Positions 1 through 8,229 are shown, counted from the first letter of the stretch. The stretch: DNA of 64,000 bases from Nitratireductor sp. (GCA_020637805.1 JACKJU010000003.1:247434-311433), one strand, 5' to 3'. Numbers and translations: made by a program. The notes: a model not told the origin generated them from the sequence alone.

Positions 1-872
1 TTCGAAGACGTTTTCTTCGCGGGTTTGCTGCCCATCGCGTCGGGGGCGGACACGATGTGCATGTCCATCTGCGGGAACGGGATCGAGATACCGGCCTGAT
101 CCAGAGCCTGCTTGGCCCGCTTGCGCAGGTCGAGCGATGTTTTCCAGTAATCCGACGTGTTGGTCCAGTATCTGAGCGTCACGCTGACCGCACTGTCTCC
201 CAGTGTCGACACATAGGTTTCGGGCGCCGGGCTGTCCTTCACGCGCTCGTCCTCGCTCGCAAGCTTGATCAGAATGGCCTCGGTTTCATCGATGTCGTCA
301 TCATAGCCGATGCCGACCTCCAGATCGTTGCGGCGCGACTTGTTGCGCGAGAAGTTGATGATCGACTTGTTCCAGAGTTGGGAATTTGGCGCAAAAAGAA
401 ACCTGCCATCCGGGGTACGCATTTGCGTTGCAAAAAGGCCAACTTCCTCAACCACGCCATCGATGCCGCTGGCATCGATGAAGTCACCAACCTTGAATGG
501 CCGCAGTACGAGCAACATGACACCCGCGGCAATGTTCTGCAGCGTTCCCTGAAGCGCGAGACCTATTGCAAGGCCGGCAGCACCCAGCGCAGCGAGTATC
601 GAGGCCGTCTGAACGCCGAACTGTCCAAGCACCATGACGCCAACGAGAATGAGAACGCCGTATTGCACCACGTTGGAAAGAAACTGGTTGAGCGTCGCGT
701 CATTGCGGTTGAGCCGGCCAAGCGAGGCCTGCGTCCAGCGCTTGAGCAAGCCAGCGACAACGAAACCGCCGATTATGAGGAGCAGCGCGCCCAAGAGCGA
801 AAAGGCATAGGAAACGATGACATCGCTTGCATTGGCGACAATGGTCTTAAGGTCGATCGTGGACCAGTCCAT
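1..872 (-). CDS. MscS-family small-conductance mechanosensitive channel (3' end cut by window edge)
   Basis: The minus frame opens at an ATG at 872 and stays open to base 1, giving about 290 visible codons with no stop, so the C-terminus lies outside the window. It reads as an inner-membrane channel that releases solutes on hypo-osmotic shock. Two hydrophobic segments (about residues 15-45 and 60-85) are followed by the MscS pore helix, with GLAIGLALQGTLQNIAAG and then RPFKVGD, the most conserved stretch of the family. A soluble beta/vestibule domain follows. The usual length is about 280-300 aa, so little is missing. A long plus-strand frame over the same bases is its antisense shadow. Confidence 0.9.
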   Translation of the reverse strand, partial: MDWSTIDLKTIVANASDVIVSYAFSLLGALLLIIGGFVVAGLLKRWTQASLGRLNRNDATLNQFLSNVVQYGVLILVGVMVLGQFGVQTASILAALGAAGLAIGLALQGTLQNIAAGVMLLVLRPFKVGDFIDASGIDGVVEEVGLFATQMRTPDGRFLFAPNSQLWNKSIINFSRNKSRRNDLEVGIGYDDDIDETEAILIKLASEDERVKDSPAPETYVSTLGDSAVSVTLRYWTNTSDYWKTSLDLRKRAKQALDQAGISIPFPQMDMHIVSAPDAMGSKPAKKTSS

Positions 873-967
873 GGATACCCCCGGTATTTTTTGTTGTAAC
901 AATACTGAAACGAAACTGGCCTCCGCCCGGATCGTTCCATTCCGGGGGTGAATTTGCAGAAAAGACC

Positions 968-1939
968 TCAGCTGCGGCCAAGCCGCAGCCCGGGCGCCGG
1001 TCTTTCGGCCATCACTTCGCGGCGGAACTTGAACAGCGCCGCAGGCCGCCCGCCAGTTGACAGGGAGGTTGCCCCGGTCGGCTCGACAAGCTGATTGGTC
1101 TCCACGAGCCGTCGGAAATTCTGTTTGTGCAGCGTATGGCCGAGAATGCTCTCAACGGTCTGCTGCAGCTGGAAGAGCGTGAACTCGTCATCCATCAGTT
1201 CGAATACCACAGGCCGGTACTTGAGCTTGGCGCGAAGCCGCGCAAGGGCCGTGGCGAGGATGCGCCGGTGGTCGTGGCGCATGGGCTGGCCAAGATCGCC
1301 ATCCACGGTAACCTGCGTTATGCGTCCGTCTGCGACCGCTTCTTCCACCATGCCTGCCGAATACATCAGTTCGTAGCGTTCCAGCGCCCGTTCCTCGTCC
1401 CAGCGTATTCCGTTCAGGCCGAAGGCTATGCGGGCACGGTTGCGGATATTGTGGTCGTAGCTGCGTCCGCCCTCGCCAAGCGTCTTCTCGTGATCGAGGA
1501 TCCAGGTCTTGATGCGCGGCAGGATGACCTCGTCGAGAACCTGCGGCCGCCCGGTACGCCAATCCTCCCAGGGAAGATAGTGATAGCAGTTGCGCCATCC
1601 CGCATCCGATATCTGGCTGTCACGCTCTTCGGCTGGCCGCGTCAGCGCAAGATAGCCGACAGAGATGACATGGGGACCGGCATCGCCCGGACGCCGGTGA
1701 CGGCCCCGGTCGGCAAAGGTGTAAAGCTGCTCCACATAGCCGAGGCGCAGGTTTGTCTGCTCCTCCACCCATTGCCTGAGGCCGATTTCCATCGTCCTGT
1801 GTTCGCCAGGGCGGAACGGTCCATAGGGAAGCGAATCCAGTTCATCCGCCCGTTTGCCGGGAATGGTCAGGATGACCGGATTGTTGTCCAGGATCGCGAC
1901 GATCGCTGCATTCAGCCCGATTTCGAATTCGCCGGTCAT
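968..1939 (-). CDS. nadQ: NadQ-type NAD metabolism regulator (Nudix-like N-terminus plus winged helix)
   Basis: 323 aa. The first half is Nudix-like in fold pattern (GLNAAIVAILDNNPVILTI, then a degenerate box around GLRQWVEEQTNL). The C-terminal part (about 230-310) looks like a winged helix (LQQTVESILGHTLHKQNFRR...). This matches the 'NAD regulator in Alphaproteobacteria' family (COG4111), thought to control nadABC and related genes. The ATG at 1939 overlaps the stop of the upstream HD gene in an ATGA junction, so I prefer it to a longer frame starting at 2020. It is the last gene of a ygfZ-HD-nadQ operon. Target genes are not in the window. Confidence 0.75.
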   Translation of the reverse strand: MTGEFEIGLNAAIVAILDNNPVILTIPGKRADELDSLPYGPFRPGEHRTMEIGLRQWVEEQTNLRLGYVEQLYTFADRGRHRRPGDAGPHVISVGYLALTRPAEERDSQISDAGWRNCYHYLPWEDWRTGRPQVLDEVILPRIKTWILDHEKTLGEGGRSYDHNIRNRARIAFGLNGIRWDEERALERYELMYSAGMVEEAVADGRITQVTVDGDLGQPMRHDHRRILATALARLRAKLKYRPVVFELMDDEFTLFQLQQTVESILGHTLHKQNFRRLVETNQLVEPTGATSLSTGGRPAALFKFRREVMAERPAPGLRLGRS

Positions 1940-2571
1940 CGCACCCGGGCTCCCGAAAGTGCCTCTTCGAGAAGGCGGAACCGCTTGAGGAAGTTCTTCT
2001 GCGCAAGTGCTGCCGGCCATGGGGCGAGGGGCAAGCTGTCGGGCGAAATGCCCTGCGGTCTGCCAAAGAACTTCCGGGCCTCCGCTTCGGAAAATCCGGC
2101 AAGCGCCGTTGCCTCGAAAAAGGCGGCAATCGTGTCGGCCTTCTTGATCTTCTGCTTCAACCGGACAGGCGTGGCGGCGGGCAGCGAAAACCGCATGTGG
2201 ATCGCCGCCTGCAACCGTTCCTCGATTACCTTGTAGTCGCCGCCCATCACCGCCTTGAAGGGTGAGATCATGTCGCCGATTACATATTCCGGCGCGTCGT
2301 GAAGCAGGCAGGTCAGCTGGTTGGCCGGGTCGGTCTCGCCCAATGCCCCGGAAAATATCTCGAGAACCAGAATGCTGTGCTGGGCAACGGAAAAGGCATG
2401 ATCGCCCCTGGTCTGGCCGTTCCAGCGTGCCACGCGCGCCAGTCCGTGGGCTATGTCCTCTATCTCCACGTCCAGCGGCGAAGGCTCCAGCAGGTCGAGG
2501 CGGCGTCCCGAAAGCATGCGCTGCCAGGCGCGGGGCCTGTTGTCACCATTGTTTCTGTCCGCCACGGCCAT
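1936..2571 (-). CDS. HD-domain hydrolase, YfbR-like
   Basis: 211 aa. Metal-binding HD signature: H58 in RGDHAFSVAQHS, H91-D92 in LLHDAPEYVIGD, and a later Asp (D146) in KKADTIAA. Family members related to YfbR are nucleotidases acting on (deoxy)nucleoside monophosphates; the substrate here is not known. The start at 2571 is chosen because it lies 4 bases past the ygfZ stop and behind a purine-rich stretch; an upstream start would overlap ygfZ by 120 bases. It overlaps the next gene (nadQ) by 4 bases, so the two are probably translated together, which hints at a nucleotide/NAD theme. Confidence 0.8.
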   Translation of the reverse strand: MAVADRNNGDNRPRAWQRMLSGRRLDLLEPSPLDVEIEDIAHGLARVARWNGQTRGDHAFSVAQHSILVLEIFSGALGETDPANQLTCLLHDAPEYVIGDMISPFKAVMGGDYKVIEERLQAAIHMRFSLPAATPVRLKQKIKKADTIAAFFEATALAGFSEAEARKFFGRPQGISPDSLPLAPWPAALAQKNFLKRFRLLEEALSGARVR

Positions 2572-2575
2572 GGTG

Positions 2576-3472
2576 TTATGCCGTCCCCGTTTCGCCGCCA
2601 TCCGCGACCGGCCATTCGAGTTTCGACCATTCCTGCAGCGAGAGGACAATGGCCGTCGAGCCTGCAAGAATGGTTTCGCTGGCCGCGACACTTGGGGCCG
2701 CGCGGTCGAGCCGGATCATCGCAAGCCCGCGATTGCCCGCGACCGATGTGAGTGTGCCCACCGTCTTGCCGCCTGCCAGCACTTCGGTTCCCGGTTGCGG
2801 CAAATCCTCGCCAGATGCTGTCCGTACAAGTATGGTCCGTTTTCGCGCCGTGCCACGATGCTGCATGCGCGACACCACTTCCTGGCCGACATAGCATCCC
2901 TTCGCAAAGTCGACCCCGGCGATCCGGTCCATCAGAACATCGTGTGGAAAGGCATCGCCATAGGTGAAGTCGCGCCCACCTTGCGGAACGCCCAGCCCTA
3001 TGCGCATCGCCTCGTAGTCCTCGACCGGCACCTCTTCAGCGCCATCGGGAGGGGAGGGCAGATATGCCCGGATGCCCATTTCGGGCAACCTCGGATCGCG
3101 TACCGCCAGCCCCGCAGCCGACCATGGTGCCGGATCCAAAGGTCCGTCGCCGAAAATCGCGTAAACTCCCCTGCCATCATCGACGGCCTCGATCTCGACC
3201 TTGGCGCGCAGCCGGTAGAACATCATCCGCTTGATGAAGTCGGAGGCCATGCTCGCGTCGATATCGGCAATGAAACCATCCGCGATCCGCAGGATGAAGA
3301 AATCGAAGAGTATCTTTCCTTGCGGGGTCAGGAGCGCGCCATATTCGGCTTCGCCGGTTTCAAGCTCGTCAATGTTGCAGGTTACCAGCCCCTGCAGGAA
3401 GGGCTGTGCGGCCTCGCCGCCTATTCGCACGAGTGCGCGGTCTTCAAGCTGGCAGAATCTTGGATTGGACAT
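2576..3472 (-). CDS. ygfZ: YgfZ/GcvT-family folate-binding protein (Fe-S cluster protein maintenance)
   Basis: 298 aa. Carries the YgfZ signature KGCYVGQEVVSRMQHRG (residues 191-207, with the conserved Cys193) and an N-terminal GcvT-like fold (AAQPFLQGLVTCNI, GALLTPQGKILFDF). YgfZ binds tetrahydrofolate and supports the assembly or repair of some Fe-S enzymes in the cytoplasm. First gene of a tightly packed minus-strand operon; the next ATG is 4 bases past its stop. Length is normal for the alphaproteobacterial family. Confidence 0.9.
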   Translation of the reverse strand: MSNPRFCQLEDRALVRIGGEAAQPFLQGLVTCNIDELETGEAEYGALLTPQGKILFDFFILRIADGFIADIDASMASDFIKRMMFYRLRAKVEIEAVDDGRGVYAIFGDGPLDPAPWSAAGLAVRDPRLPEMGIRAYLPSPPDGAEEVPVEDYEAMRIGLGVPQGGRDFTYGDAFPHDVLMDRIAGVDFAKGCYVGQEVVSRMQHRGTARKRTILVRTASGEDLPQPGTEVLAGGKTVGTLTSVAGNRGLAMIRLDRAAPSVAASETILAGSTAIVLSLQEWSKLEWPVADGGETGTA

Positions 3473-3537
3473 TTTCAGAGAAATATATGGAGCAGGATTA
3501 AAATCAACGGAAACCTGATCGCCGGGAAGGGTCTTTT

Positions 3538-4398
3538 TCAGTCGCCTGCAACGAAAAACCGCCAGCGCCCCTGCGGCGTTATCCCGACGCGGTAGAAAAT
3601 ATAGGCACCAAACGCCTCCATGTCCTCGTAGTCGCCATGGGTCACGAGCTTGTAGAGGTCCACTCTCTGGGCTGGCGTGAGCTTGTCAATCGGATAGGCA
3701 AAGTAATAGGGCCAGACATAGAGTTCATGGTCCGTGCCTTCATCGAGATGCACGAAACCCGATTCCAGCACTTCGATCAAAATGGCGAGAATTTCGTAAC
3801 CCTGGCCGTCGCCCGAAAGGGACTTCAGAAAGGTGATCGGATCGTCATCGATGCCGCCAAGGGAAAGCATCGTCACATCTGCACCGTATCCGATGTAGGG
3901 ACGCAGCTTTTCTACGTCTCCAGATTTCGCCGCCTCGAGGATGAGTTCACGCATCTTGCGCACGGGGAAGGGGAGTTGTGCCAGGTCGGTTATGATCTCC
4001 GGCGGAACGTAGTCATCTTCAACAGCAGAGTTTGAAGTGGGAGAAGGCGGCGCATCGGCTTCCGGCGTCTCTGATTCTGGCTGGCCGCTCGCCGGAGCGT
4101 CCTGCCCGGCCGGATCGTCGCTGCTGGTGCCGGGAACGCTGTCGCCATTGCCTTCTTCCGGCGGTGAGGCATCCGGTGCGGCGGTTTTGTCTTGCGGTGC
4201 CTGTTCGCCGGAGGACTGCGCGCCGGTGGCATTTTGTGCCAGCTCGAACATTTCTGCCATGCTCGCAGGCGCCTCAATGTACTGCGCGCCCGCTTTCCCG
4301 GGCCACGATGATGAGAGCGCAAGCGCTACCGAAAGCGGCACCGCCAGCCACTTCCCTGAAGTCCGCTTGCCGGACAGGAATTTCAACGCTCCGGGCAT
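3538..4398 (-). CDS. Conserved secreted protein of unknown function
   Basis: 286 aa. The N-terminus is basic (KFLSGKRTSGKW), then a hydrophobic run ends at a likely signal-peptidase site (PGKAGA|QY). Residues about 60-130 are a Pro/Ser/Glu/Asp-rich linker of low complexity. The C-terminal 150 residues are ordered, with VRKMRELILEAAKSGDVEKL followed by an Asp- and Tyr-rich part (EDMEAFGAYIFYRVGITP). The layout suggests a periplasmic or envelope domain held on a flexible tether. I recognise no catalytic motif. Confidence 0.7.
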   Translation of the reverse strand: MPGALKFLSGKRTSGKWLAVPLSVALALSSSWPGKAGAQYIEAPASMAEMFELAQNATGAQSSGEQAPQDKTAAPDASPPEEGNGDSVPGTSSDDPAGQDAPASGQPESETPEADAPPSPTSNSAVEDDYVPPEIITDLAQLPFPVRKMRELILEAAKSGDVEKLRPYIGYGADVTMLSLGGIDDDPITFLKSLSGDGQGYEILAILIEVLESGFVHLDEGTDHELYVWPYYFAYPIDKLTPAQRVDLYKLVTHGDYEDMEAFGAYIFYRVGITPQGRWRFFVAGD

Positions 4399-4554
4399 GA
4401 CCGCATGCTAGACCGTTTCATCGCGAGGTGTAAACGCCGAACCGGCTGAGCTTGAGCAATTCAGGCTTTGATGAGATCAGAAAAACCTGAATGCGCAGGC
4501 AAGTTGTTCAGCCGCTTGCTGAGACCATCCGTGTACAACTGAAGCTGACACTGT

Positions 4555-4875
4555 CTATTGAATGGTCTTGTCCAGCAGGAACTCGCCGCCCTGTTCCATC
4601 GAACGGATCATGGCAATCATCTTGAGAGCTTCGCTGTCGCCACTCGCGCGTGCCAGTTCTCCAAGTGCGCCGTCGATGAAAGCGCGCGCGATCACTTCGG
4701 CCTCAATGCCGTCTTCCAGCGCGCGTTCCCAGGCCTCCGCGAAGATTTCACGGGTGATCGACCGTTTCTCCGCGAGGATCAACGCATCGATTTCTTCGAG
4801 TTTTGCTCCGTCCATGCCGGCTTCCCATCTGCTCGCACGCTGCCGGAATTCCGCCTGCCTGTCCCGATTTGGCAC
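4555..4875 (-). CDS. Small helical conserved hypothetical protein
   Basis: 106 aa, no signal peptide or membrane segment, rich in Ala/Glu and predicted mostly helical (KLEEIDALILAEKRSITREI, EAEVIARAFIDGALGELARA). No motif that assigns a function. It stands alone between two other minus-strand genes, with 156 bases to the next gene upstream of it in transcription. Its codon use resembles its neighbours, which is the main reason to accept it as real. Confidence 0.55.
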   Translation of the reverse strand: MPNRDRQAEFRQRASRWEAGMDGAKLEEIDALILAEKRSITREIFAEAWERALEDGIEAEVIARAFIDGALGELARASGDSEALKMIAMIRSMEQGGEFLLDKTIQ

Positions 4876-4964
4876 AATGGCACGGGGAATTCCCGAAAAG
4901 AGATTTGTCCCGAGCGATTATTAGCGCAAATCCCGGACAAGTGGAGCCAAAACCTACCGATTGG

Positions 4965-5405
4965 TTAATTGCCAAACCGGTTCGGGATATCCGTGGCTAT
5001 GCGCACCCCCAGACGAAGGTGCTGGTTGGCTGCCTCGGCAGCGGCAGGAGTGCATTCCCGGTGTATCTCGCGGTAGCCGCGAAAGCCCCTGTTGAAGTGG
5101 GCAATGAGTTGCGCCCGCCGCTCTTCGCTCGGCTCCTCGGCCTCCAGGAGCCTTTCCATTTCATCGCGCCAGATCTGGCCATCGCCCGCGCCGCACAGTT
5201 CCCTCAGATAGTGCAGGGCGCCGAGGGTCTCGGCAAGTTTCAGCATCTGTGCGTCATAGGCAGGCGGCAATACGCGGACTTGCGATGAATCCGGTTTGCT
5301 CTCCGCAGCATCCTTGTCCTGCGCGCCCGACGGTGCAGCAACGCCAAGTCCCGCGATCAGGACAAGCAGCGGCAGCATGAGGGAGGTTTTGCGAATGCGG
5401 CGCAT
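4965..5405 (-). CDS. TIGR02301-family secreted protein
   Basis: 146 aa from the ATG at 5405 (the frame is open further upstream but there it overlaps the Nudix gene). A signal peptide is visible: MRRIRKTS, then a hydrophobic core (LMLPLLVLIAGLGVAAP), with cleavage near GAQ|DK. The mature part has two conserved Cys (LRELCGAG and HRECTPAA) and the sequence AHFNRGFRGYREIHREC, as I recall for the TIGR02301 family of Rhizobiales. Function unknown. Its place beside a Nudix hydrolase is also typical. The stop of the Nudix gene lies 79 bases upstream. Confidence 0.7.
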   Translation of the reverse strand: MRRIRKTSLMLPLLVLIAGLGVAAPSGAQDKDAAESKPDSSQVRVLPPAYDAQMLKLAETLGALHYLRELCGAGDGQIWRDEMERLLEAEEPSEERRAQLIAHFNRGFRGYREIHRECTPAAAEAANQHLRLGVRIATDIPNRFGN

Positions 5406-5484
5406 GGCAGCTCGGAATACCGTTTCGGACGATGACGTTCTGCACGACAGTAGTGGCAAAAACAAGTTGAATTGGCCCTGTCTT

Positions 5485-5910
5485 CTACTCCACAGCAGCG
5501 CCCAGCGCTTCCTGCATGAATCCGTCAATTCCAGGTACCATCGGCAGCACTTCGGCTTCCTGTGGTGTGAACCAGTCGGCTTCGACTGCGTCGTCACCTG
5601 CAATTGCTGCTCCCTCGAAGCGGGTACACAGGAACCTCGATATCGAGAAAATGCAGGCGATTTCTCCGCTGTTGTCGATGTGTTCGTGCTCGGAAATTCC
5701 CATCATGCGGATTTCGTGTGCAAGTAGCCCCGTCTCCTCTTCCAGTTCGCGAAGTGCTGCCTGTTCGGGCGTTTCTCCGGCCTCCACGGAGCCACCTGGA
5801 AATGCCCAGCAGCCCGCGAGCGGCGGCTTTGCCCGTTTGACGAGCAGTACCCGCCCGTCCTGCACCACCATGACCGATGCACCTGCTTTGATTGCCGGGA
5901 ACTTCTTCAC
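5485..5910 (-). CDS. Nudix hydrolase
   Basis: 141 aa from a GTG at 5910. A complete Nudix box GX5EX7REUXEEXGU is present (G40 ... E46 ... R54-E55 ... E58-E59 ... G61-L62), so it should be an active Mg-dependent nucleoside-diphosphate-X pyrophosphatase; the substrate is not predictable. I prefer the GTG because GGAAGG lies 8 bases before it and the protein then begins MKKFPAIKAGASV, directly at the fold. A TTG at 5976 would add 22 residues but lies 1 base from the ATG of the divergent SRAP gene. Confidence 0.85.
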   Translation of the reverse strand: MKKFPAIKAGASVMVVQDGRVLLVKRAKPPLAGCWAFPGGSVEAGETPEQAALRELEEETGLLAHEIRMMGISEHEHIDNSGEIACIFSISRFLCTRFEGAAIAGDDAVEADWFTPQEAEVLPMVPGIDGFMQEALGAAVE

Positions 5911-5977
5911 TTGCGGGGCCTTCCACGGTTTGGCAGTTTCATAAGGGTCGCCAGACCGGAGCGAAGGGACAGACAAA

Positions 5978-6766
5978 ATGTGTGGGCGCTACAGCCTTCT
6001 TGCGCATCCGGCAGATATCGAGGAGTTCTTCAGCTACAAGAAGATCGACCCGTTTCCGCCACGCTACAATATTGCACCCACCCAGCCAATCCTCATCATT
6101 GCGGGTGACGCAGCAGGCAACCCGGTGCCGCACCTTGTTCGCTGGGGGCTGATTCCATCCTGGGTCAAAGACCCCGACGGGTTCACGCTCATCATCAACG
6201 CGCGTTCAGAGACAGCAGCAGAAAAACCGTCCTTTCGCGCGGCCATGCGCCATCGCCGGGCGCTCGTGCCCGCTTCCGGCTTCTACGAGTGGCACCGGCC
6301 GGATGACCGCAAGCAACCCAAGCAGCCTTACTGGATCAGGCCCGACCCGCTTGGGCCGAACCAGAGCGGCCTGGTCTTCTTCGCCGGCCTCATGGAAACC
6401 TGGACCGGCAGCGATGGCAGCGAGATCGATACAGGCTGCATACTCACAACCCGCACAAACAAGTCCATCGGCCGCATCCACGATCGCATGCCCGTTGTCA
6501 TACAGCCTTCCGATTTCGAGCGCTGGCTTGACTGCGCGCATTACGAGCCGAGGGATGTCAAGGATCTGCTCGCACCTGTCGGTGACGAATATTTCGAAGC
6601 GATTGCTGTATCCGACCTCGTAAACAAGGTTGCAAATCACGGCCCGGAAGTGCAGGAACCGGGCCTTGTCGAACGCGCGCCGGAGCCCGCTCCAAAGCGG
6701 AACAAGTCTGGCGCCGGAGCCACTGCAGCCGTCGGCAAGGACGACGGCCAGTTCGATCTTTTCTGA
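5978..6766 (+). CDS. yedK: SRAP-domain protein (HMCES/YedK), abasic-site DNA crosslinker
   Basis: 262 aa. Cys2, exposed after removal of Met1, is the residue that forms a thiazolidine link with abasic sites in single-stranded DNA. The other family residues are here: N31 in PPRYNIAPTQ, E104 in GFYEWHRP, and H168 in RIHDRMPVVI. The protein shields abasic sites at replication gaps. A C-terminal extension of about 35 residues (Pro/Ala/Lys-rich, ending DDGQFDLF) lies beyond the core; the QFDLF end resembles a sliding-clamp binding peptide, which is my inference. It is divergent from the Nudix gene and followed after 8 bases by a LysE exporter. Confidence 0.9.
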   Translation: MCGRYSLLAHPADIEEFFSYKKIDPFPPRYNIAPTQPILIIAGDAAGNPVPHLVRWGLIPSWVKDPDGFTLIINARSETAAEKPSFRAAMRHRRALVPASGFYEWHRPDDRKQPKQPYWIRPDPLGPNQSGLVFFAGLMETWTGSDGSEIDTGCILTTRTNKSIGRIHDRMPVVIQPSDFERWLDCAHYEPRDVKDLLAPVGDEYFEAIAVSDLVNKVANHGPEVQEPGLVERAPEPAPKRNKSGAGATAAVGKDDGQFDLF

Positions 6767-6774
6767 GGTTCCGG

Positions 6775-7398
6775 ATGTTTATCCTGTTTGGGCCGGCGCT
6801 GTCGGGCTTTCTGCTTGGACTGAGCCTGATCGTCGCGATTGGCGCGCAAAACGCATTCATTCTCCGCATGGGCCTGTTGCGCAGCCACGTATTCTGGCTA
6901 TGCCTGTTCTGCGCACTTTCGGATGCCTTGCTGATCGTTGCAGGAATATCCGGAATGGGAGCATTCGTCGATTCGAACCCCGCCCTGTTTCGTATCGTGG
7001 CACTGGCCGGTGCAGCATTTCTGTTCGGCTACGCGGGCCTTGCGTTCTACCGTGTATTCCGGCCTCAACTGCTGGAGGCCTCGAGCGCAAAGCCGGTCAG
7101 TCTGGCGCGTGCCGTAGCCATATGTGCCGGGTTCACCTTTCTGAACCCGCATGTCTATCTCGACACCGTCGTTCTGGTTGGAGCCTTCGCGGCCAGATAT
7201 GAAGACGCCGCGCGCATCGCCTTTGGTGCAGGCGCTGCCGCGGCTTCTTTCGTATGGTTTTTCTGTCTTGGATATGGGGCCCGGATATTGACACCGGTTT
7301 TCCGGAATCCGCGCGCCTGGCAGGTGCTGGATGCGCTGATTGCGGTCATCATGGCCGCTCTGGCGGCCAAACTTCTGCATTCGGCACTTCAAGCCTGA
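6775..7398 (+). CDS. LysE/ArgO-family amino-acid exporter
   Basis: 207 aa, about six membrane segments. The LysE-family start GLSLIVAIGAQNAFILRMGL and the mid motif ICAGFTFLNPHVYLDTVVLVG are clear. Members export basic amino acids such as lysine or arginine across the inner membrane. The ATG at 6775 is 8 bases after the SRAP stop, so the two are probably cotranscribed, although no functional link is apparent. Confidence 0.88.
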   Translation: MFILFGPALSGFLLGLSLIVAIGAQNAFILRMGLLRSHVFWLCLFCALSDALLIVAGISGMGAFVDSNPALFRIVALAGAAFLFGYAGLAFYRVFRPQLLEASSAKPVSLARAVAICAGFTFLNPHVYLDTVVLVGAFAARYEDAARIAFGAGAAAASFVWFFCLGYGARILTPVFRNPRAWQVLDALIAVIMAALAAKLLHSALQA

Positions 7399-7518
7399 GA
7401 CACATCGCAAACGCGCAATTATCTCTTGGCCTATCCGGCAGGTTGCCTTCGCGTCGTTTCGCGAGAAAACGATTGCCGGCGCACTTGCGAGCCTGCGAGC
7501 AGGCCCTCAACAACAGGC

Positions 7519-7692
7519 TCAGGAAATTTCTGCGAACTTCGGCAGACCCGCATTCTTGCAGGGGGTCTTCACTTCCTGGCTATTCTTCTTGGTGCAGGGG
7601 TTGGAAGCGGCCTTGAGGGCCGGGATGCCGATGGGGCGGTACTTGTTTACCAGCGCTTGTTTCTGTGCTGATTCCTGGTTTGCTCGGGGCAT
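7519..7692 (-). CDS. Small protein, 57 aa, unknown
   Basis: An open frame from an ATG at 7692 to a TGA at 7519-7521, with AGGTG five bases before the ATG. The product is basic and Lys-rich, has a compact motif NKYRPIGIPALKAA, and has two Cys ten residues apart (NPCTKK and TPCKNAG). No signal peptide or membrane segment. I know no family for it. It is preceded, 4 bases away, by a 16-codon frame with its own strong ribosome site. Support is the ribosome site, codon use and the otherwise empty region; it is not proven to be expressed. Confidence 0.5.
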   Translation of the reverse strand: MPRANQESAQKQALVNKYRPIGIPALKAASNPCTKKNSQEVKTPCKNAGLPKFAEIS

Positions 7693-7696
7693 TGTT

Positions 7697-7747
7697 TCAC
7701 CTGATCGCTGTCTGGTTTTGCTCGGTTGTCATCACCGGGGGAGCCAT
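7697..7747 (-). CDS. Possible 16-codon leader ORF upstream of the 57-aa ORF
   Basis: ATG at 7747 preceded by GGAGG with four bases between, the strongest ribosome site in this region. The frame stops at TGA 7697-7699, four bases before the ATG at 7692. The AGGTG that serves the 57-aa ORF lies inside its last codons. The arrangement looks like translational coupling or a leader peptide; the residues show no run of one amino acid that would suggest classical attenuation. Low certainty because the frame is so short. Confidence 0.3.
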   Translation of the reverse strand: MAPPVMTTEQNQTAIR

Positions 7748-7952
7748 GTTTCCTCCGCGGCGTCATTGACCGGCGTCCACTCTGCAACTTTCATGGCCGA
7801 AATGTGATCCAGCGGCCGGTAAGTTAACAGTTTGCGTATGTAAAACTGAACAAAGCCTGAATTCGTTGCAATTTTGTCATAAAATGTAATGGAACCTTCC
7901 CGGACAAAGTATCGCGAGTGCCAAAAGAGACCGGAAAAGCGCAGGGAAGGCA

Positions 7953-7987
7953 CAAAAAAACGCCGATCGCTGATTGAGCGACCGGCG
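7953..7987 (-). terminator. Rho-independent terminator (minus strand)
   Basis: An 11-bp GC-rich stem (CGCCGGUCGCU / AGCGAUCGGCG) with a 5-base loop, followed by UUUUUUU at 7954-7960 on the minus strand. It ends the candidate small RNA. Confidence 0.8.
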
Positions 7988-8093
7988 CAAACCCTGGACG
8001 GAACAGTGGGGCTGAATCCGTCCCGGAGCCTTCCAATGAGGAACGCCGAAAATTTGCCATCGGTCAGGGCGTATGTCACCCCTTTTTGGAAGG
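7953..8093 (-). ncRNA. Candidate structured small RNA ending in an intrinsic terminator
   Basis: Reading the minus strand from about 8093 to 7953 gives three successive helices. (1) 8086-8093 pairs with 8029-8036 (8 bp), enclosing a 5-bp helix 8068-8072/8043-8047. (2) 8017-8023 pairs with 7996-8002 (7 bp). (3) a terminator hairpin lies at 7961-7987 followed by seven U. In the terminator the only non-Watson-Crick position is a G-U pair if read from the minus strand but an A-C mismatch from the plus strand, which fixes the direction. There is no minus-strand gene upstream for the terminator to serve. The 5' end is not defined, and I cannot match it to a named RNA family. Confidence 0.5.
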
Positions 8094-8229
8094 TATGAAC
8101 CCTTGGAGGTTGTGGATCGCGGCATTGCGCTCCATGATCAGGTGTCCGAAAAGACTGTATTCTATCGCTCGCAATCGTGTATTGCTTCGCCAAAACACCG
8201 CAAATTCCCTCGAAATCCTGATATTGACG

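Noticed and set aside
57..899. 280-codon plus-strand ORF at the left edge
   Set aside because: It is antisense to a clear MscS channel with conserved motifs; the plus-strand product resembles nothing and has Arg/His-rich shadow composition.
1127..2236. 369-codon plus-strand ORF
   Set aside because: Antisense shadow of nadQ and the HD gene, both of which show family motifs.
8040..8140. Short minus frame ending with a 19-codon ATG ORF inside the 5' part of the sRNA candidate
   Set aside because: No clear ribosome site, and the frame is interrupted in the region that forms helices.
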